Shown: in pieces, positions 49,414 through 59,792 of the stretch
How the letters are laid out: every line of letters starts with the position of its first letter
Numbering within the stretch: position 1 is the first letter of the stretch
The notes under the pieces: generated by a model
What the model was told of the DNA's origin: nothing
Databases searched by the model: none
The model's input: only the letters and a program-made list of their open reading frames with translations
Made by a program: the position numbers and the translations under genes
DNA from: Fasciolopsis buskii
Taxonomy: Eukaryota; Platyhelminthes; Trematoda; Plagiorchiida; Fasciolidae
Length of the DNA stretch: 64,000 nt
Assembly (NCBI GenBank): GCA_008360955.1
Contig: LUCM01008972.1
Location: 33,338-97,337 of the forward strand
Direction: 5' to 3'

Positions 49414-49611
49414 CATGAAATAATTCACTATGTGATATCATCGCCCAACTCACCATAAAGAAACCATGGAAGCACTGTACAGCTGTTTCATCGTTGTTAG
49501 GAATCATCAGCAGTGCATATCCACCTAACAAGGATGGAACAGCTGTACAGTGTTTCCATGGTTTCTTTATGGTGAGTTGGGCGATGATATCACATGGTGA
49601 ATTATTCCATG
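49414..49611. repeat. Head-to-head SINE palindrome (copy E, two arms)
   Basis: The left arm (49414-about 49505, minus) and right arm (about 49520-49611, plus) are the tail halves of the hammerhead SINE in opposite orientation. They share ACCATAAAGAAACCATGG / CCATGGTTTCTTTATGGT and GTGATATCATCGCCCAACTC / GAGTTGGGCGATGATATCAC with almost no differences. The left arm retains a complete ribozyme. The right arm starts inside stem II (CCTAACAAGGATGGAACAGC). The intact arms imply a young event. Confidence 0.88.
49472..49516 (-). ncRNA. Hammerhead ribozyme, SINE type, best-preserved copy (E-left)
   Basis: The minus strand has a full 6-bp stem I (GCACTG/CAGTGC), a perfect CTGATGA core, a short stem II (TTCCTAACAACGAT), GAAAC, palindromic stem III ACAGCTGT with no loop, and triplet GTA before the cleavage point. 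Every conserved core base is present. A loop-less stem III predicts efficient cleavage only between two ribozyme copies, as in other mini-hammerheads. The second arm 15 bp away supplies a partial partner. Confidence 0.85.
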
Positions 49612-49654
49612 TACACATTCAATCTCCTACTACTAAAATGTACCAAATACTATT

Positions 49655-50190
49655 CTTACCGTCTGAAGTTCTACCTCAAAAGTATCTTCAGTGCAAATTC
49701 TTTTCATTCTGGCTATGCGATATCTAATTCGGTTCCCCTTCACAGTAACAGGCACAACGCTGTGAAACTGGATGAATTGTCCATTCCACGTGGTTTCTTA
49801 TTTACTGATCGGCAAATTGATCCGTCTTCTCGACGTCGCAGTTGTACATCTAGGAATGCTATTTCATTGTTCAACTCCATTTCTGCTGTGAATTTCACAT
49901 TTGCCTGAGATGAGGTGAACTTATTCAACAGTTGGTTAGTTCTCGTCGAGGGTTGAGTATACAGGAAATGTCATCCACACAACGATTGCATAAATAGAAC
50001 GCTCGTATTGACAACTCGAGTAGCCCACATTCCAGCTTTGCCATGAAAATGTCGGCTAGTAATGGACCAAGTAAGGACCCCTTTGCTGTGCTGTACTTTT
50101 GGCTGTAAATTTGATTATCGAATTTGAACCGGACGGAATTCCCTGTAAATTTCTCATGCTGGATTTCACTGGTCTCCTATCCTAACACGA
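49655..50190 (-). mobile_element. Penelope-like RT fragment
   Basis: The minus strand repeats 39240-39730 of the full element, including NKFTSSQANVKFTAEMELNN and AFLDVQLRRREDGSICRSVN, and upstream the motif B/C region with VDDISCI-like sequence. Similarity is high at DNA level. 5' and 3' parts are missing. Confidence 0.85.
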
Positions 50191-50244
50191 CAGCCTTGGC
50201 AAACACAGAAAAAAAGCGGAGATATTCCTTTGCATGAGTCCTAG

Positions 50245-50559
50245 TTTTTCCTATACTTATGCATATATTCTGGGACATTCTACCCTCGTTCCTAATTTTG
50301 ACTCAGCCCAACTGACAAAGAATTATCAACGAATCACAGTTGTGGTTCTTTTGTGGACTCTTCGACGAACAGCTTCCATGCACACTCCTCATGCTACAGA
50401 TTCGATTCTATTTAGACATATCAATTCGGAGTGTACAAGTATGTGGATGTTTGGACAAGAGAACACCGGCTACGCATATCTGACTAGCGACAATAACCGC
50501 GAAACCGGTCGTGTGCTCCCGGGCAAGTTTTGTTCACTCATCCAAATACTGCTTACTGC

Positions 50560-50591
<32 letters not shown>
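50245..50591 (+). mobile_element. Dispersed monomer of the 352-bp hammerhead repeat, ending in (TA)n
   Basis: Opposite orientation to the array. It runs from about ATATTCTGGGACATTC through CCCAACTGACAAAGAATTAT, GTGGACTCTTCGACGA, GTACAAGTATGTGGATG, the ribozyme, and GTTTTGTTCACTCATCC to ACTGCG(TA)15. The TA tail corresponds to the short TATATA stretch inside array units. It lacks the dense indels of the array, so it is the better guide to the family consensus. Confidence 0.82.
50474..50516 (+). ncRNA. Hammerhead ribozyme, dispersed monomer (G8 mutated)
   Basis: Stem I is GCATAT/GTGTGC (with GU pairs), stem II GCG/CGC, then GAAAC, ACCGGT and triplet GTC. The core reads CTGACTA instead of CTGACGA: G8, the general acid, is T. 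Expected inactive despite an otherwise complete fold. Confidence 0.8.
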
Positions 50592-50593
<2 letters not shown>

Positions 50594-51629
50594 AATTTTG
50601 AAAGTAGACATTAGCACTTGAAATAAGGAGAAATCTGTAGTATATAACAATGGATTTACTGCACATCACCGGTATTTCAGAATTCCACATGTGTCCGCTG
50701 CAGCCCATGGGATGACCACTCGTCACTTTGCATTTTGTACAGGAGTTCGTATGCAGGCTCAGTTCGACTAGATAATCGGCAGGGTTTGTAATATTCATAA
50801 ACAAGTCACAGGATGACACTCTTCATTATTGTGATGCAGTGAATATTTGTATAAGTGTTCTATTCATTTGCTACACTACGTGCATCTTCTGGTTCGTATT
50901 GTGAGAACATATCGGTTAGTTTGCCGTTCTGATGAAACATCTTTGCGATAATGCAACTAGCACCTTGAATCACGGCAGATGATTGAATTATTCTGTAACC
51001 AATCTCTATGACTCCGGGTCCAGTTCTGATTTGTATCACTGTTCCTATAGTTTTACCTCATTTAAAAAAATAAGACAACAATTAACAGTAACTTCGGTTC
51101 ATCTCAGTTCAGTTCGCACAGGACATTAGTAACCCCAAGGATCAACCAAGCGTCCAGAATTTCTTCGATGGAATGGATATCATTGGGCGTTCACCATTGT
51201 GAGCTGTGAATTCCAGTTTTTTCGGATTTTCGCCGAGAAATAAGCTAAAATGAGAGGGGAACAGAGAACACTTCACACTGTTCAGACAAGGGAACATCGA
51301 TTATGCAAGCGTCCCACTGTTACATAATTGCAATCCGAAAAACCGTGGACAGTTCTAAAGGTCCTATTCTGCAATTTGCCGGGAATTTATTGTCGAGAAA
51401 TGGGAAAATTTCGCTACTGTTGGAATCCAGCGCTTCTGCAGAAACTTTCTCATTTTGTGCACTAATTCATTCAGCCGCTAGTTGTTCCGTTTAACGAAGC
51501 AAGGCATTCGACTGTTGTGTGGAAAGAAAAAGAAACGTGTGAAATGTTCTGTGGACGTCGATAGCATCAATCATGCTTTCATCCATCCTTCCATTGACAC
51601 CCCAGTCATATCTGGACAGGGTGGTGATA
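50592..51629. other. Stretch with no recognisable gene
   Basis: Short ORFs only. The last 200 bp may be the eroded upstream part of the LINE that follows. Confidence 0.4.
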
Positions 51630-53152
51630 TAACAGTTACAATTTACAAGAGGTGCTCGACTTTCTCCGCAACACTAAAGATACCGCAGGGATTGGTCCTG
51701 ACAGTCTGTCCTCAGTCATTTTAAGGCATGGTGCTGTGACCGATGCATTCACTTCTTGGATTAACTCATCATTATTCTCGTCTTCTATCCCTGATTGTTG
51801 GAGACCCGTTACCATTATTCCCATCCCTAAATCTAACACGCCTACAGCTTTTGCACCATCGCCTTAACATCTTCTGATCTTAAACTGACGAAGCGTGATA
51901 CACCCAAGCGCCAGCGTTCTTCGGTGTATCCTCCTGTTAGTCCTATTCAGTTTGTCTGTAAGTCTAACAGGTCCACTTTGGACGCTGTCGCCTCCGTCAC
52001 TCACATTTGTGAGTCTTTCTAGACTATCCGTCGGCATTCGATTCGGTTCCACGGTCTCTTCTACTTCACAAACTGAAAACATTCGCTTGTCCCACGCCTT
52101 TATTAACACGGCTGTCTGATTACTTTACTAACCGAACCCAATGCACACGAATGGATGGTAAAACTTCAAAACCGTTGGTTAACAACTCACGAGTCCTTCA
52201 GGGTGCTGCTCATTCACCGTTCCTCTTCTCTACTTATATCAGTGACTTATCAGCTACTTTCCCCTGTCATCTATTTAAGTATGTTGATGATGTTGCCCTC
52301 TCTCAAGCTGTTTCGAGCACCGATGACGTTAAAAGTTTTTCCAATAACCATTCTTCTGCTTATGATTTATCTGCTCAACCTAATTTAACTCTCAACACAT
52401 CTAAATGTTTCGAATGTCTGTTCTGTCACTCTCGATCGGTCTACCCATCCGAAACGTCTTCCATCAACTCAAAAACGCTTACCACGGTGAAATAATAGGC
52501 GTGTGAAACGCTTAGGAGTTACTATTCATAATAATCTGAAGTGGACAACTCAAATTTCTATTTGTGTAAAGTCTTTGACGGTAGTCATTTCAACTCAGGA
52601 AGCTTCGATACTACAAAGTGAAACAAAGCACCATCTCCCGAGTTGTATACCAGTGTGTAATTTCCAAATCTTCTTTACTGTTATTCTGTTATTTTTCCGG
52701 GTTTACTTAAGACTTTACAATCGTCCGCCGTGTGTCCTTCGTATCACTAAATGAATTGTCCCTAAATCTATGTGATCAGCACTTATCAGCATGTGAGGAA
52801 TTTACTCACAAAATTCATTCAGATCCCATGCATCCTCTGCACAATGAGTTTTCAAAGTGCCGCTCTCAGATTTCAACACGATCCGCTATTCGTTCCATAC
52901 CCTCCAGAATCAAGACCTATAGGAACTCCACTATCCCAAATTAAGCACGTATTTTGACAAACCGTGACCTTGTTTTAGCCAAATTTCTAAGCTCTGTGCT
53001 CTGATTATTCCTCGATGAGTGTTTTTTCACATTTTTACAAGGTGATGAGTGCAAAGTTTTTTCTATTTCTTTTATCCTCACGTCTTTTTGATCGAAATGC
53101 GATATTATTTATTGCATGCAAAAGTCTATACAATACAATACAATACAATACA
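51630..53152 (+). mobile_element. CR1/jockey-like LINE, RT to 3' tail (frameshifted)
   Basis: Plus-strand relic with RT motifs in order. RT entry: GPDSLSSVILRHG, AFTSWINSSLFSSS, WRPVTIIPIPK. Then NRSTLDAVASVTH; motif A LDYPSAFDSVPRSLLL; motif B VLQGAAHSPFLFSTYISDL; motif C FKYVDDVAL (YADD-type, both Asp kept); motif E KRLGVTIHNNLKWTTQI. It ends with a short tandem tail (ACAAT)n at about 53129-53152. Three or more frameshifts break the ORF, and the endonuclease half is missing. Same broad family as the minus-strand fragment at 27.6 kb. Clade assignment (CR1/jockey superfamily rather than RTE) rests on motif style. Confidence 0.8.
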
Positions 53153-53637
53153 GAAGAAATTATCACGGACCTTTAACCTAGAGCTTGTTGGGGACAGTTC
53201 CGCATCACTTTTCCATAATCTGTCTTCTCTAACCCGATAGAGGTTGTTTGCACGATCTACATCAGCTAAACCGTTTAGAAATGTGAGCTTCTTGATTACG
53301 TCCAAATCATCTAAGGTTCTCATTTACGGATTTATTTCCTGGCTTTCTGCTATTCCTGTGGCTAGACATTGGACTCAGTTGAGACGGGCTGCTCCTGTAT
53401 AGAATATTTTAAGTAGAGTCTAATTATTACTGTTGACGGAGGAAAGTAAACCTCCAGTTTCCTACGAGGAATAGCGGAATACAACTTAGTAAGCTGACCT
53501 ATTGACTTTCGAGCATCCGCGCTCGCGCTGCTCAGTTAAGTTGAAGTGTACGGTCATAATTACACAACCAAGTCCTTGGTGCTTTGGGTTGTATTGATTT
53601 CAAACTCTCCTGCATGTCCGAGCAGTTCATGCCTTCT
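53153..53637. other. Stretch with no recognisable gene
   Basis: No motif or shared repeat seen. Confidence 0.4.
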
Positions 53638-54010
53638 TCCTAGAATCTTATTTGAATCGTTAGGAACGTGAATGAATGACGAGTCCATTTAAGAATTACA
53701 TGGTGATTCATGGGAGGATTTTGGTCGGTCAGGCAAGGTTGACCTTCAGAAAGGGGACAGATTGCCCGAATGTATTGGTTTTTCCTCTCAGCAGTATATT
53801 TCACATGCCGATGGATGGACAAAATCGGCCCGGAATCACACGATGGGTTTTGCGGTTATTGCCGCCCTTCATGTATGCATACCCGGTGTTCTTCCATCCG
53901 CCCATCTCTATACCAGTGTACTCCTGTCTTAGTTTCTCATTAGAATCTCATTTGAATCCTTAGGAGCGTGAATGGTTGATAAGCCCACTTGAGAATCACA
54001 TGGTAATTCG
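53638..54010. repeat. Direct repeat pair, about 70 bp, 300 bp apart
   Basis: TAGAATCTTATTTGAATCG..AGGAACGTGAATG at about 53641-53710 recurs as TAGAATCTCATTTGAATCC..AGGAGCGTGAATG at about 53941-54010, including the ACATGGTGATTC / ACATGGTAATTC end. The segment between holds a minus-strand retrozyme relic. Confidence 0.75.
53783..53930 (-). mobile_element. Decayed retrozyme-like repeat relic
   Basis: The minus strand keeps GAGTACACTGGTATAG, GGATGGAAGAACACCGGG, GCATACATGAAGGGCGG and CAATAACCGC with CGTGTGATTCCGGGC. The ribozyme core (ATGAAGG, AAAAC) has lost essential bases. Confidence 0.6.
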
Positions 54011-54115
54011 TCGTTTGATAAGAACGGCAATAACCGCAAAACCGGTCGTGTGCTTCCCGGGGGAATTTTGTTCACCCATCCGTATGCGAAATATACTACT
54101 GAGAGGAAAGATCAC
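54010..54115 (+). mobile_element. Decayed retrozyme-like repeat relic, opposite strand
   Basis: The plus strand keeps CGGCAATAACCGCAAAACC, GGTCGTGTGCTTCCCGG, TTTTGTTCACCCATCC and ATACTACTGAGAGGAAAG, matching the minus-strand relic 200 bp upstream. GAAA is changed to CAAA and the CTGACGA half is gone. Confidence 0.6.
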
Positions 54116-57083
54116 GTTTTCTTTCCTTTAACCATACGTTTCATTTAGTTACCTAGATTATCACTGTTTCAGGATTTGGCACAAGTTTTCTGTCAATGAC
54201 CTACGCCGATAATCTTCACCTATTCTGGGAAGATAAAAACAAGGTAGTTTCAAGGCGCCCGTTTAATGGCATGTGTAAAATTGGTGTAAGACTCGTGATC
54301 CCTGGCTTGTGTTTAAATTATGATGGAAAGCCTTTCAACAAGGAGAAATAACACACGAAAAAGTGTGCAGTGAAAATGAGAGCCTATACGTTTGCATTGA
54401 GAAAAAAGGATGCACCATTCTCGCTCGTCTATGGTGTATCTCATTGGTCAATTGAGTACACATCCCCGGTCCGTGATTGGTCACCTGTCGTCTCACACTC
54501 CGTGTAAAGGGAGCAAGAAAAGATCACAGTCGTGGATCATGCTTGCCAATAGACGGAAGGAATTTCTCAATCCAATGTTTTTTTTCTTATTTAACCTTGA
54601 AAATGCATAAAAGACCAGGTTTCAGAACTGGTGAAAATAACTGCGCCTTACTATTTGTGATAGAATCGGAACTTTTCCCATGACGCTGGGGTTTTTCCAA
54701 TGAAAAGTTTGACGTAGAAAAGACTAAAAAGCATTGATGTCACCATGCGATTGTCTGAAACAGCAAAAGAAAAACTGCCAATCTGGAAAAGCACAAAAGC
54801 ATGAGATGAAGAATGAAGAAGAAAAAAATTGCCCCGTGGCCGTGCAAATGAGCACGTCTGCAACTGTTAGACAACTTGGAATGTCTCGTCGACCCGTCCG
54901 TTCTCCGGGGAAGAAGGGAAGATATTCATGACATTGTGCAAGATATGCGCACATAACTTTCAGGTGTTCCTCTCCTAGTTTGACTCTTCGTCAGTGAGTT
55001 AGGAGTTGTTTGAAATTTTTCTTTACTTGGGATTTGGCATGACTACTGACGAGTGTTAAAATCGACCTGAGGATGAATGAAAACTGGGCCGATATTCTAC
55101 AAACTCCGTGACCAGCGAAGACGGGATTTCATTTGTTTCCTATCGAAGGCAGTATATACGAAGCCGTGATGCCAAGCGCCCTCCAATATTCTTGTGACAG
55201 CTAGTCTGTTCGATCAATTGATGTCAGCAGATCGTACGTCCTCCATCGTTGAGAATTCATTCACTCATGCCAGAAGCGATATCACTTTGCTAGTAAATTC
55301 ATTCGGTAACTGAACAGAATTAACTTGTAACGATAAGAATTCGTCTAACTGTACTACGTGAATGACGGGCACAAAATTCTGGATTGTGCACTAGAATTAC
55401 CATGACTGAGTTCACAAGGTAGTGTTGAATCGATTCTCATTACGCAATCCTAATACCACCTTCGTGAAACTAAAATTGGACTCGAAAGCACGGGTAGCTA
55501 TTGGGTCTACAAAACTGGGTTAACCGACCAAATTTGCCCATTCTCGCTTGTCGTGGGCTGTGTTGAATCACTGTTGCATAACAAAGTCCGGGAAAGGGCA
55601 GAACATAATTGTTGCCATGTGAAAATCACCACTGACTGATTTCTAGTTTAGTAGACAAGTTACCTGAATTGGTCTATTGGTATTTGTACTGACTTTTTTG
55701 ACAGAAATTTCAGTTACACAATTTTACCAATCATCTCACAGTAATTTCGAATAAAATAAGGAGGAAAAAAAGAAAAGTTTCAAACAATTCACCGGAGACG
55801 TGCAACCGATTTTCCGGGCATTTGGTTCGAATAAGAAAAATCGATTTCCCCTAGACCCGAGCTAGGGAGAATATGGGATGGAAATTCGAGTGTGCTAGGG
55901 GACCAAAATGACACGAATTCGTCCCACGTATTTGCCGGGAATGCGAAAGAATCTCAAATATGAACAATTCGAAATCGACTAATTATAGATCACAAGATTT
56001 GACGGTCACCCTATTTGATGGTCCGAAAGACAAAGGGCTGATAACTGGTGATTTCGGGAGAAGAAGTGCTGTTATTTACGTAAGCAGACCAGAAAAATTA
56101 CACCAGAAAATGTCAGAGAAAATCAAAAGCAAAAGTGTTGCGAATTGTGGGCGACTACACGTTACTTCAAATTGGTCTATTGACGCTTCTCGTGTTTGAA
56201 AAGGTAACAGCGAAAGTTGTCTAACGCGGGCAAATTCGTGAGATGGCCATGTTGAATCGTTGCTGACACCGATTCCCGCAACATTTGACGTAATCTGTTG
56301 TGACCATTCGTTCTGTATTAGCAAAAACTGAACTAAAAGTAAGGAGAAAACCTCGAAAGATGCAGCAATGTTTTGCATTGTTCCTGATTATGCCATCGAG
56401 CGTTAAAGAACGAAGCAAAACTGTTGAAAGATCGGATTCGTGCATTTGTATATTTTAATATGGTATACATGTATATGCAATATATATATATATATACGAT
56501 CATATTGCAATTAGATTTAGGTATAAAAAGTACCGAATAACTAGTTTATGAACAATCTTCATAAAAGACCAAAGGAATAGCCAAGTGTTTTGGCACATTC
56601 GTCGTAAATTGCAATGAGCAGTTGGAATTTTTGAGTAAAATTTACGTAGTTAGAAAATGAATCTTTCGTTTACAAATTTTTTTGTCCAGTAATACAACAT
56701 AATCAAAATTGCTGATGATTTGATAACGTTTCGGTCATCACGAGTAACCCTTCTCACGAAATGAATATTTAGTATTCCTAACTAGAACTACCAATCACAT
56801 GATAACTCGTGTGGTCCAACCCAGAAAATGTCTACCTTCCGATTCTACGCATACCCCATTCTTTTTTTACTGATATCTTTGTTAAACCGAACTCTTAAAT
56901 AGGATCATTGGTTGTGGTGAGACGGTTTGTTTACTTTACCCACAGACCAAAATGACCGCGTAATGAGCCCACAGGTTGGTGAATCCATCAACAACTATTC
57001 TGTGACAAAAACCAAACATTAGATCGTCTCTTGGGCTGAAAATGGTTCACTATCGACGATTCGGTAAGAATCAGACTGATTAT
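54116..57083. other. Stretch with no recognisable gene
   Basis: ORFs reach about 100 codons without motifs. A short (TA)n lies at 56.48 kb. Near 56.70-56.77 kb, GATAACGTTTCGGTCATCAC resembles the centre of the fold-back elements (CCAACGTTTCGACTATCG). Confidence 0.4.
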
Positions 57084-57290
57084 GTCAAATCTTGAGAAAA
57101 CACAAGTTGGCGAACAAGCTCGTTTTCAGTGATTCGTACTCATGCTAATAGATCACTATATATTTGGAAAAGTTCCCTTAGGAGGGATTGGAATAATCGA
57201 ATAAAAATATGGGCGGGGAAGGAAATTGTGGTGTTACATGCATAACCTGAATAGACAAAGACGTGTAGTGTTCACGGTTTTGTTGTCTAG
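57084..57290 (+). mobile_element. Penelope terminal repeat fragment interrupted by an RTE insertion
   Basis: Matches the terminal repeat of the 37.7-40.6 kb element: AGTTGGCGAACAAGCTCG, TTTTCAGTGATTCGTACTC, ATATGGGCGGGGAAGG and GTTTTGTTGTCTAG. The same sequence appears to resume at about 57704 (TTGTTGTCTAGGTTCAAATC) on the far side of an RTE insertion. Confidence 0.8.
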
Positions 57291-57703
57291 AATGGAAGAA
57301 GCCATGTGGAGGCCAACAGATGACGTGGCAACGTGGGATGAGAAAATGTACAGCGAAGCTAGGTAAAGTAGGTGTCTCACGCCTTCGTTTTCGTGGTTGG
57401 GGTCCGAAAGACTCGTCGACTTGCTGGCTGGAGGCACTGAGGATATGGCAGTGAACCGTGAACAGTGGCGATCGTGCTGTCACTTTCTATCGAATCAGAA
57501 TGATTGAAAACACGTGCGTTTGTCCAGTTAGAGCGTGTTTCGTGTGTTGGTTGCAGCAGCACCTTATCTTTTCCCGCCTGTGTAGGTCCACTTCCTGTTC
57601 CCGTTGGATATTCACTCTTTTTATATAAACGTGTAACTCTGGGGAAGGGCAGCGTTCAGTGACGCTTGCCTTGCTGTTTATCGCTGAACGATGATGATGA
57701 TGA
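57291..57703 (+). mobile_element. 5'-truncated RTE LINE with 11-bp target-site duplication
   Basis: Begins at AATGGAAGAAGCCATGTGG in the RT C-terminus, runs through the family 3' UTR (TTTTTATATAAACGTGTAAC) and ends in (GAT)n. It is flanked on both sides by TTGTTGTCTAG (57280-57290 and 57704-57714). It is near identical to the 3' end of the right-edge copy, so insertion was relatively recent and later than the Penelope copy it sits in. Confidence 0.9.
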
Positions 57704-57714
57704 TTGTTGTCTAG

Positions 57715-59109
57715 GTTCAAATCTGCTCCGCTAAAACATCGTAAGAAAATCCCGGCAAGGCTAATCAGAAGACAATAGTTGTTTCGAGGGTAAACTGAAG
57801 GAAACCGAAGCAAGTCATGTTGGACTTGATCATCAGTTGGTTGTTCAATCTTGTTTCGCTCCGCAATCTGAGCAACCGGAAATGGCATACGGTCGAAAAT
57901 TTGGACTATATTTAGAAAGTGATAAATATTACATGAGCTTATGCATAGCTTCCGGGGCTCTTCACTTCGATAGATTATCTCAATTTCGTACATCCTGCTA
58001 CATATGCTTCGCTCCACATGATCTGGTGTGGTTCTGGCTCGTTGTTTCACCTGATGTGGGCGCGCTAGCCTCGATTTGACGTGCAGATCAGTCAGCCTGC
58101 CAGTAACGAGCGCGCCTTGATTTGGTGCCCTCTATCAAGTTGCGTTATCTACGAACATTTTAAGGTTCTAGTATGTCTGCCCGTAGACCGCAATCGAGGA
58201 AATTTATCCTCCAGTGTAAATCTCAGTTTGTGGAGTGTTTTTCCACATTTTGCCGATTCCTCCCATGCCGGGTCTCCCGCTTTGCTATTTTAACGTTTTC
58301 AAGGTGATTGACAAGTTACCCTTAATGGCCTACTAACTAAGAAAAAGGATCGTTTCATTGCTAATCGGTACTTTTGTGTACTGTTAGGGGAAAATGATTC
58401 ACTTGTCAAGCACACGCGAATAACGGGCTCATGGTAATACATTTGTCTTATACAAGAATGCTGACTGGATTCCAACTTGAACTATCGCGTTTTGTCCATC
58501 GATCGATTAGATTGGTTTCGACGACACAAGGACCAATTAAAGAAATCGATCGACGACCGACGAATCATATATGTCAACTCATCATGGTATGGTAGGTCAC
58601 TGGTGTTTTTTCTACTCATGCGATAATAATGACTGCCTAATTTCCATTTACTATCCTCGGTTTCGTTCCTTCGATTAGCACTATGGTCAGTAATATTTTC
58701 ATCTGCTTCTCGGTTTGAAACAAGAAACGGTCAAACTCTTCTTCGATGTCGTATAATTGGAACCTCATATGCGCTCTGTACTGTCGAGCCAGAGATGTCC
58801 GCACAACAGATAGGCTAAAAAGAGAAGAAATTTATTCGAAAAACACGTAAACGAAGCGATTACCCAGACCGGTTTACTGATGCCCATGGATGAAACAGGC
58901 CCGGAAATGACCCCTGTCCAGTTAGCATCAAGGGAGTTAGATTTCCCTAAATTGTAATTCAAAGGCGACCATCCACTCAACGAATTGCTGGGGAAGCACA
59001 CACATTTGCACTGAGTGGGGCCTGCTCAGACACACTTTGGCTAGAAGGATTGGCCTAGATAAACGTAAGTGTAGTCTTATGGAAAGTTATGCCTTTCGTG
59101 TAGAATAGT
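57715..59109. other. Stretch with no recognisable gene
   Basis: The first tens of bases may be the remainder of the interrupted Penelope end. Beyond that, ORFs stay under 190 codons only because one runs antisense through the RTE; nothing else is assignable. Confidence 0.4.
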
Positions 59110-59300
59110 AGTTCATTTGCAGTTGTGCTGACGCTTATATTGGCAGGACAAGGCGGGAACTATCAAGACAGGTGTCACAGTAAATTCTAAAGTGGCTGGT
59201 GAGAACGATGACACAAGATATAACGGAAAGTCATCTCAGGCAAAATTCGGAGTCATCTGTTCCCAGGCGCATGTTGACAACTAAGCACAAATGTGCTTCA
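59110..59300 (+). mobile_element. Third Penelope lineage: GIY-YIG fragment
   Basis: Plus-strand frame FICSCADAYIGRTRRELSR followed by QVSQ, a stop, and ILKWLV. This matches the Penelope nuclease plan C-x-C-G-x-x-YIGRT-x-R-x-L followed by WL. The Cys-Ser-Cys-Ala version differs from the other two in the window. Only about 60 codons are recognisable. Confidence 0.6.
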
Positions 59301-59543
59301 ATTCCTTCTTTCCGGCAGCTGCTGCGAAATATCACACGCCAGACTCCTGATAAACGGAGAATTGATGATGACTCGATTACACAATCCTGTTCTATAAGTC
59401 TAGGAACTACTACTACCTGTGGTCGTGCAACTCGGTGACTGATAGGTGAAACATCATGTGATGAAGTTCAACAAACCGTTGAGAACTTGTCCGGTTGCGT
59501 AATGGCTCAAAATCGTTTGTCCCAGTTCGGGAGTGGTAGATAA

Positions 59544-59591
59544 GCACTGTTGATGATTCCTATCAGGCTGGATGAAACAGCTGTACAATGC
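59544..59591 (+). ncRNA. Hammerhead ribozyme, SINE type (copy H)
   Basis: Stem I is GCACTG/CAATGC. The core is TTGATGA (C3 changed to T), stem II TCC..GGA, then GAAAC, palindromic ACAGCTGT and GTA. The fold is intact except for C3, which normally pairs with G8; probably weak or inactive. Confidence 0.7.
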
Positions 59592-59599
59592 CTCCATGG

Positions 59600-59792
59600 C
59601 CAGTGGTGGCCAAGCGGATGAGGTCGTGACGTTTGGACGTGAAGGTCATGGGTTCGAGTTCTCCCACTGTCGGTCAGCTTCCCTACTTGGCAGCCCTCTG
59701 CTGGCCGCGGCTGCCTTCCTGAAAAATGATGCAGATTGTTATTTTATTGATAAAGAAAGTAAATGATAAGGGATACAATGATAACAGATCAA
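59600..59792 (+). mobile_element. Nested tRNA-Ser/Leu-like SINE with target-site duplication
   Basis: Begins CAGTGGTGGCCAAGCGGATG (box A) and has GGTCATGGGTTCGAGTTCTC (box B), the plan of a class II (Ser/Leu) tRNA, then a 100-nt body and an A/TGATAA-rich tail. A 22-bp duplication with two mismatches flanks it (59578-59599 and 59793-59814, shared core TGTACAATGCCT). It inserted into copy H just after its ribozyme. No second copy of this SINE family was noticed in the window. Confidence 0.82.

Noticed and set aside
57487..58050. 187-codon minus-strand frame
   Set aside because: It runs antisense through the RTE 3' UTR and into flank; antisense frames of this repeat recur at 34 kb and 61.3 kb.
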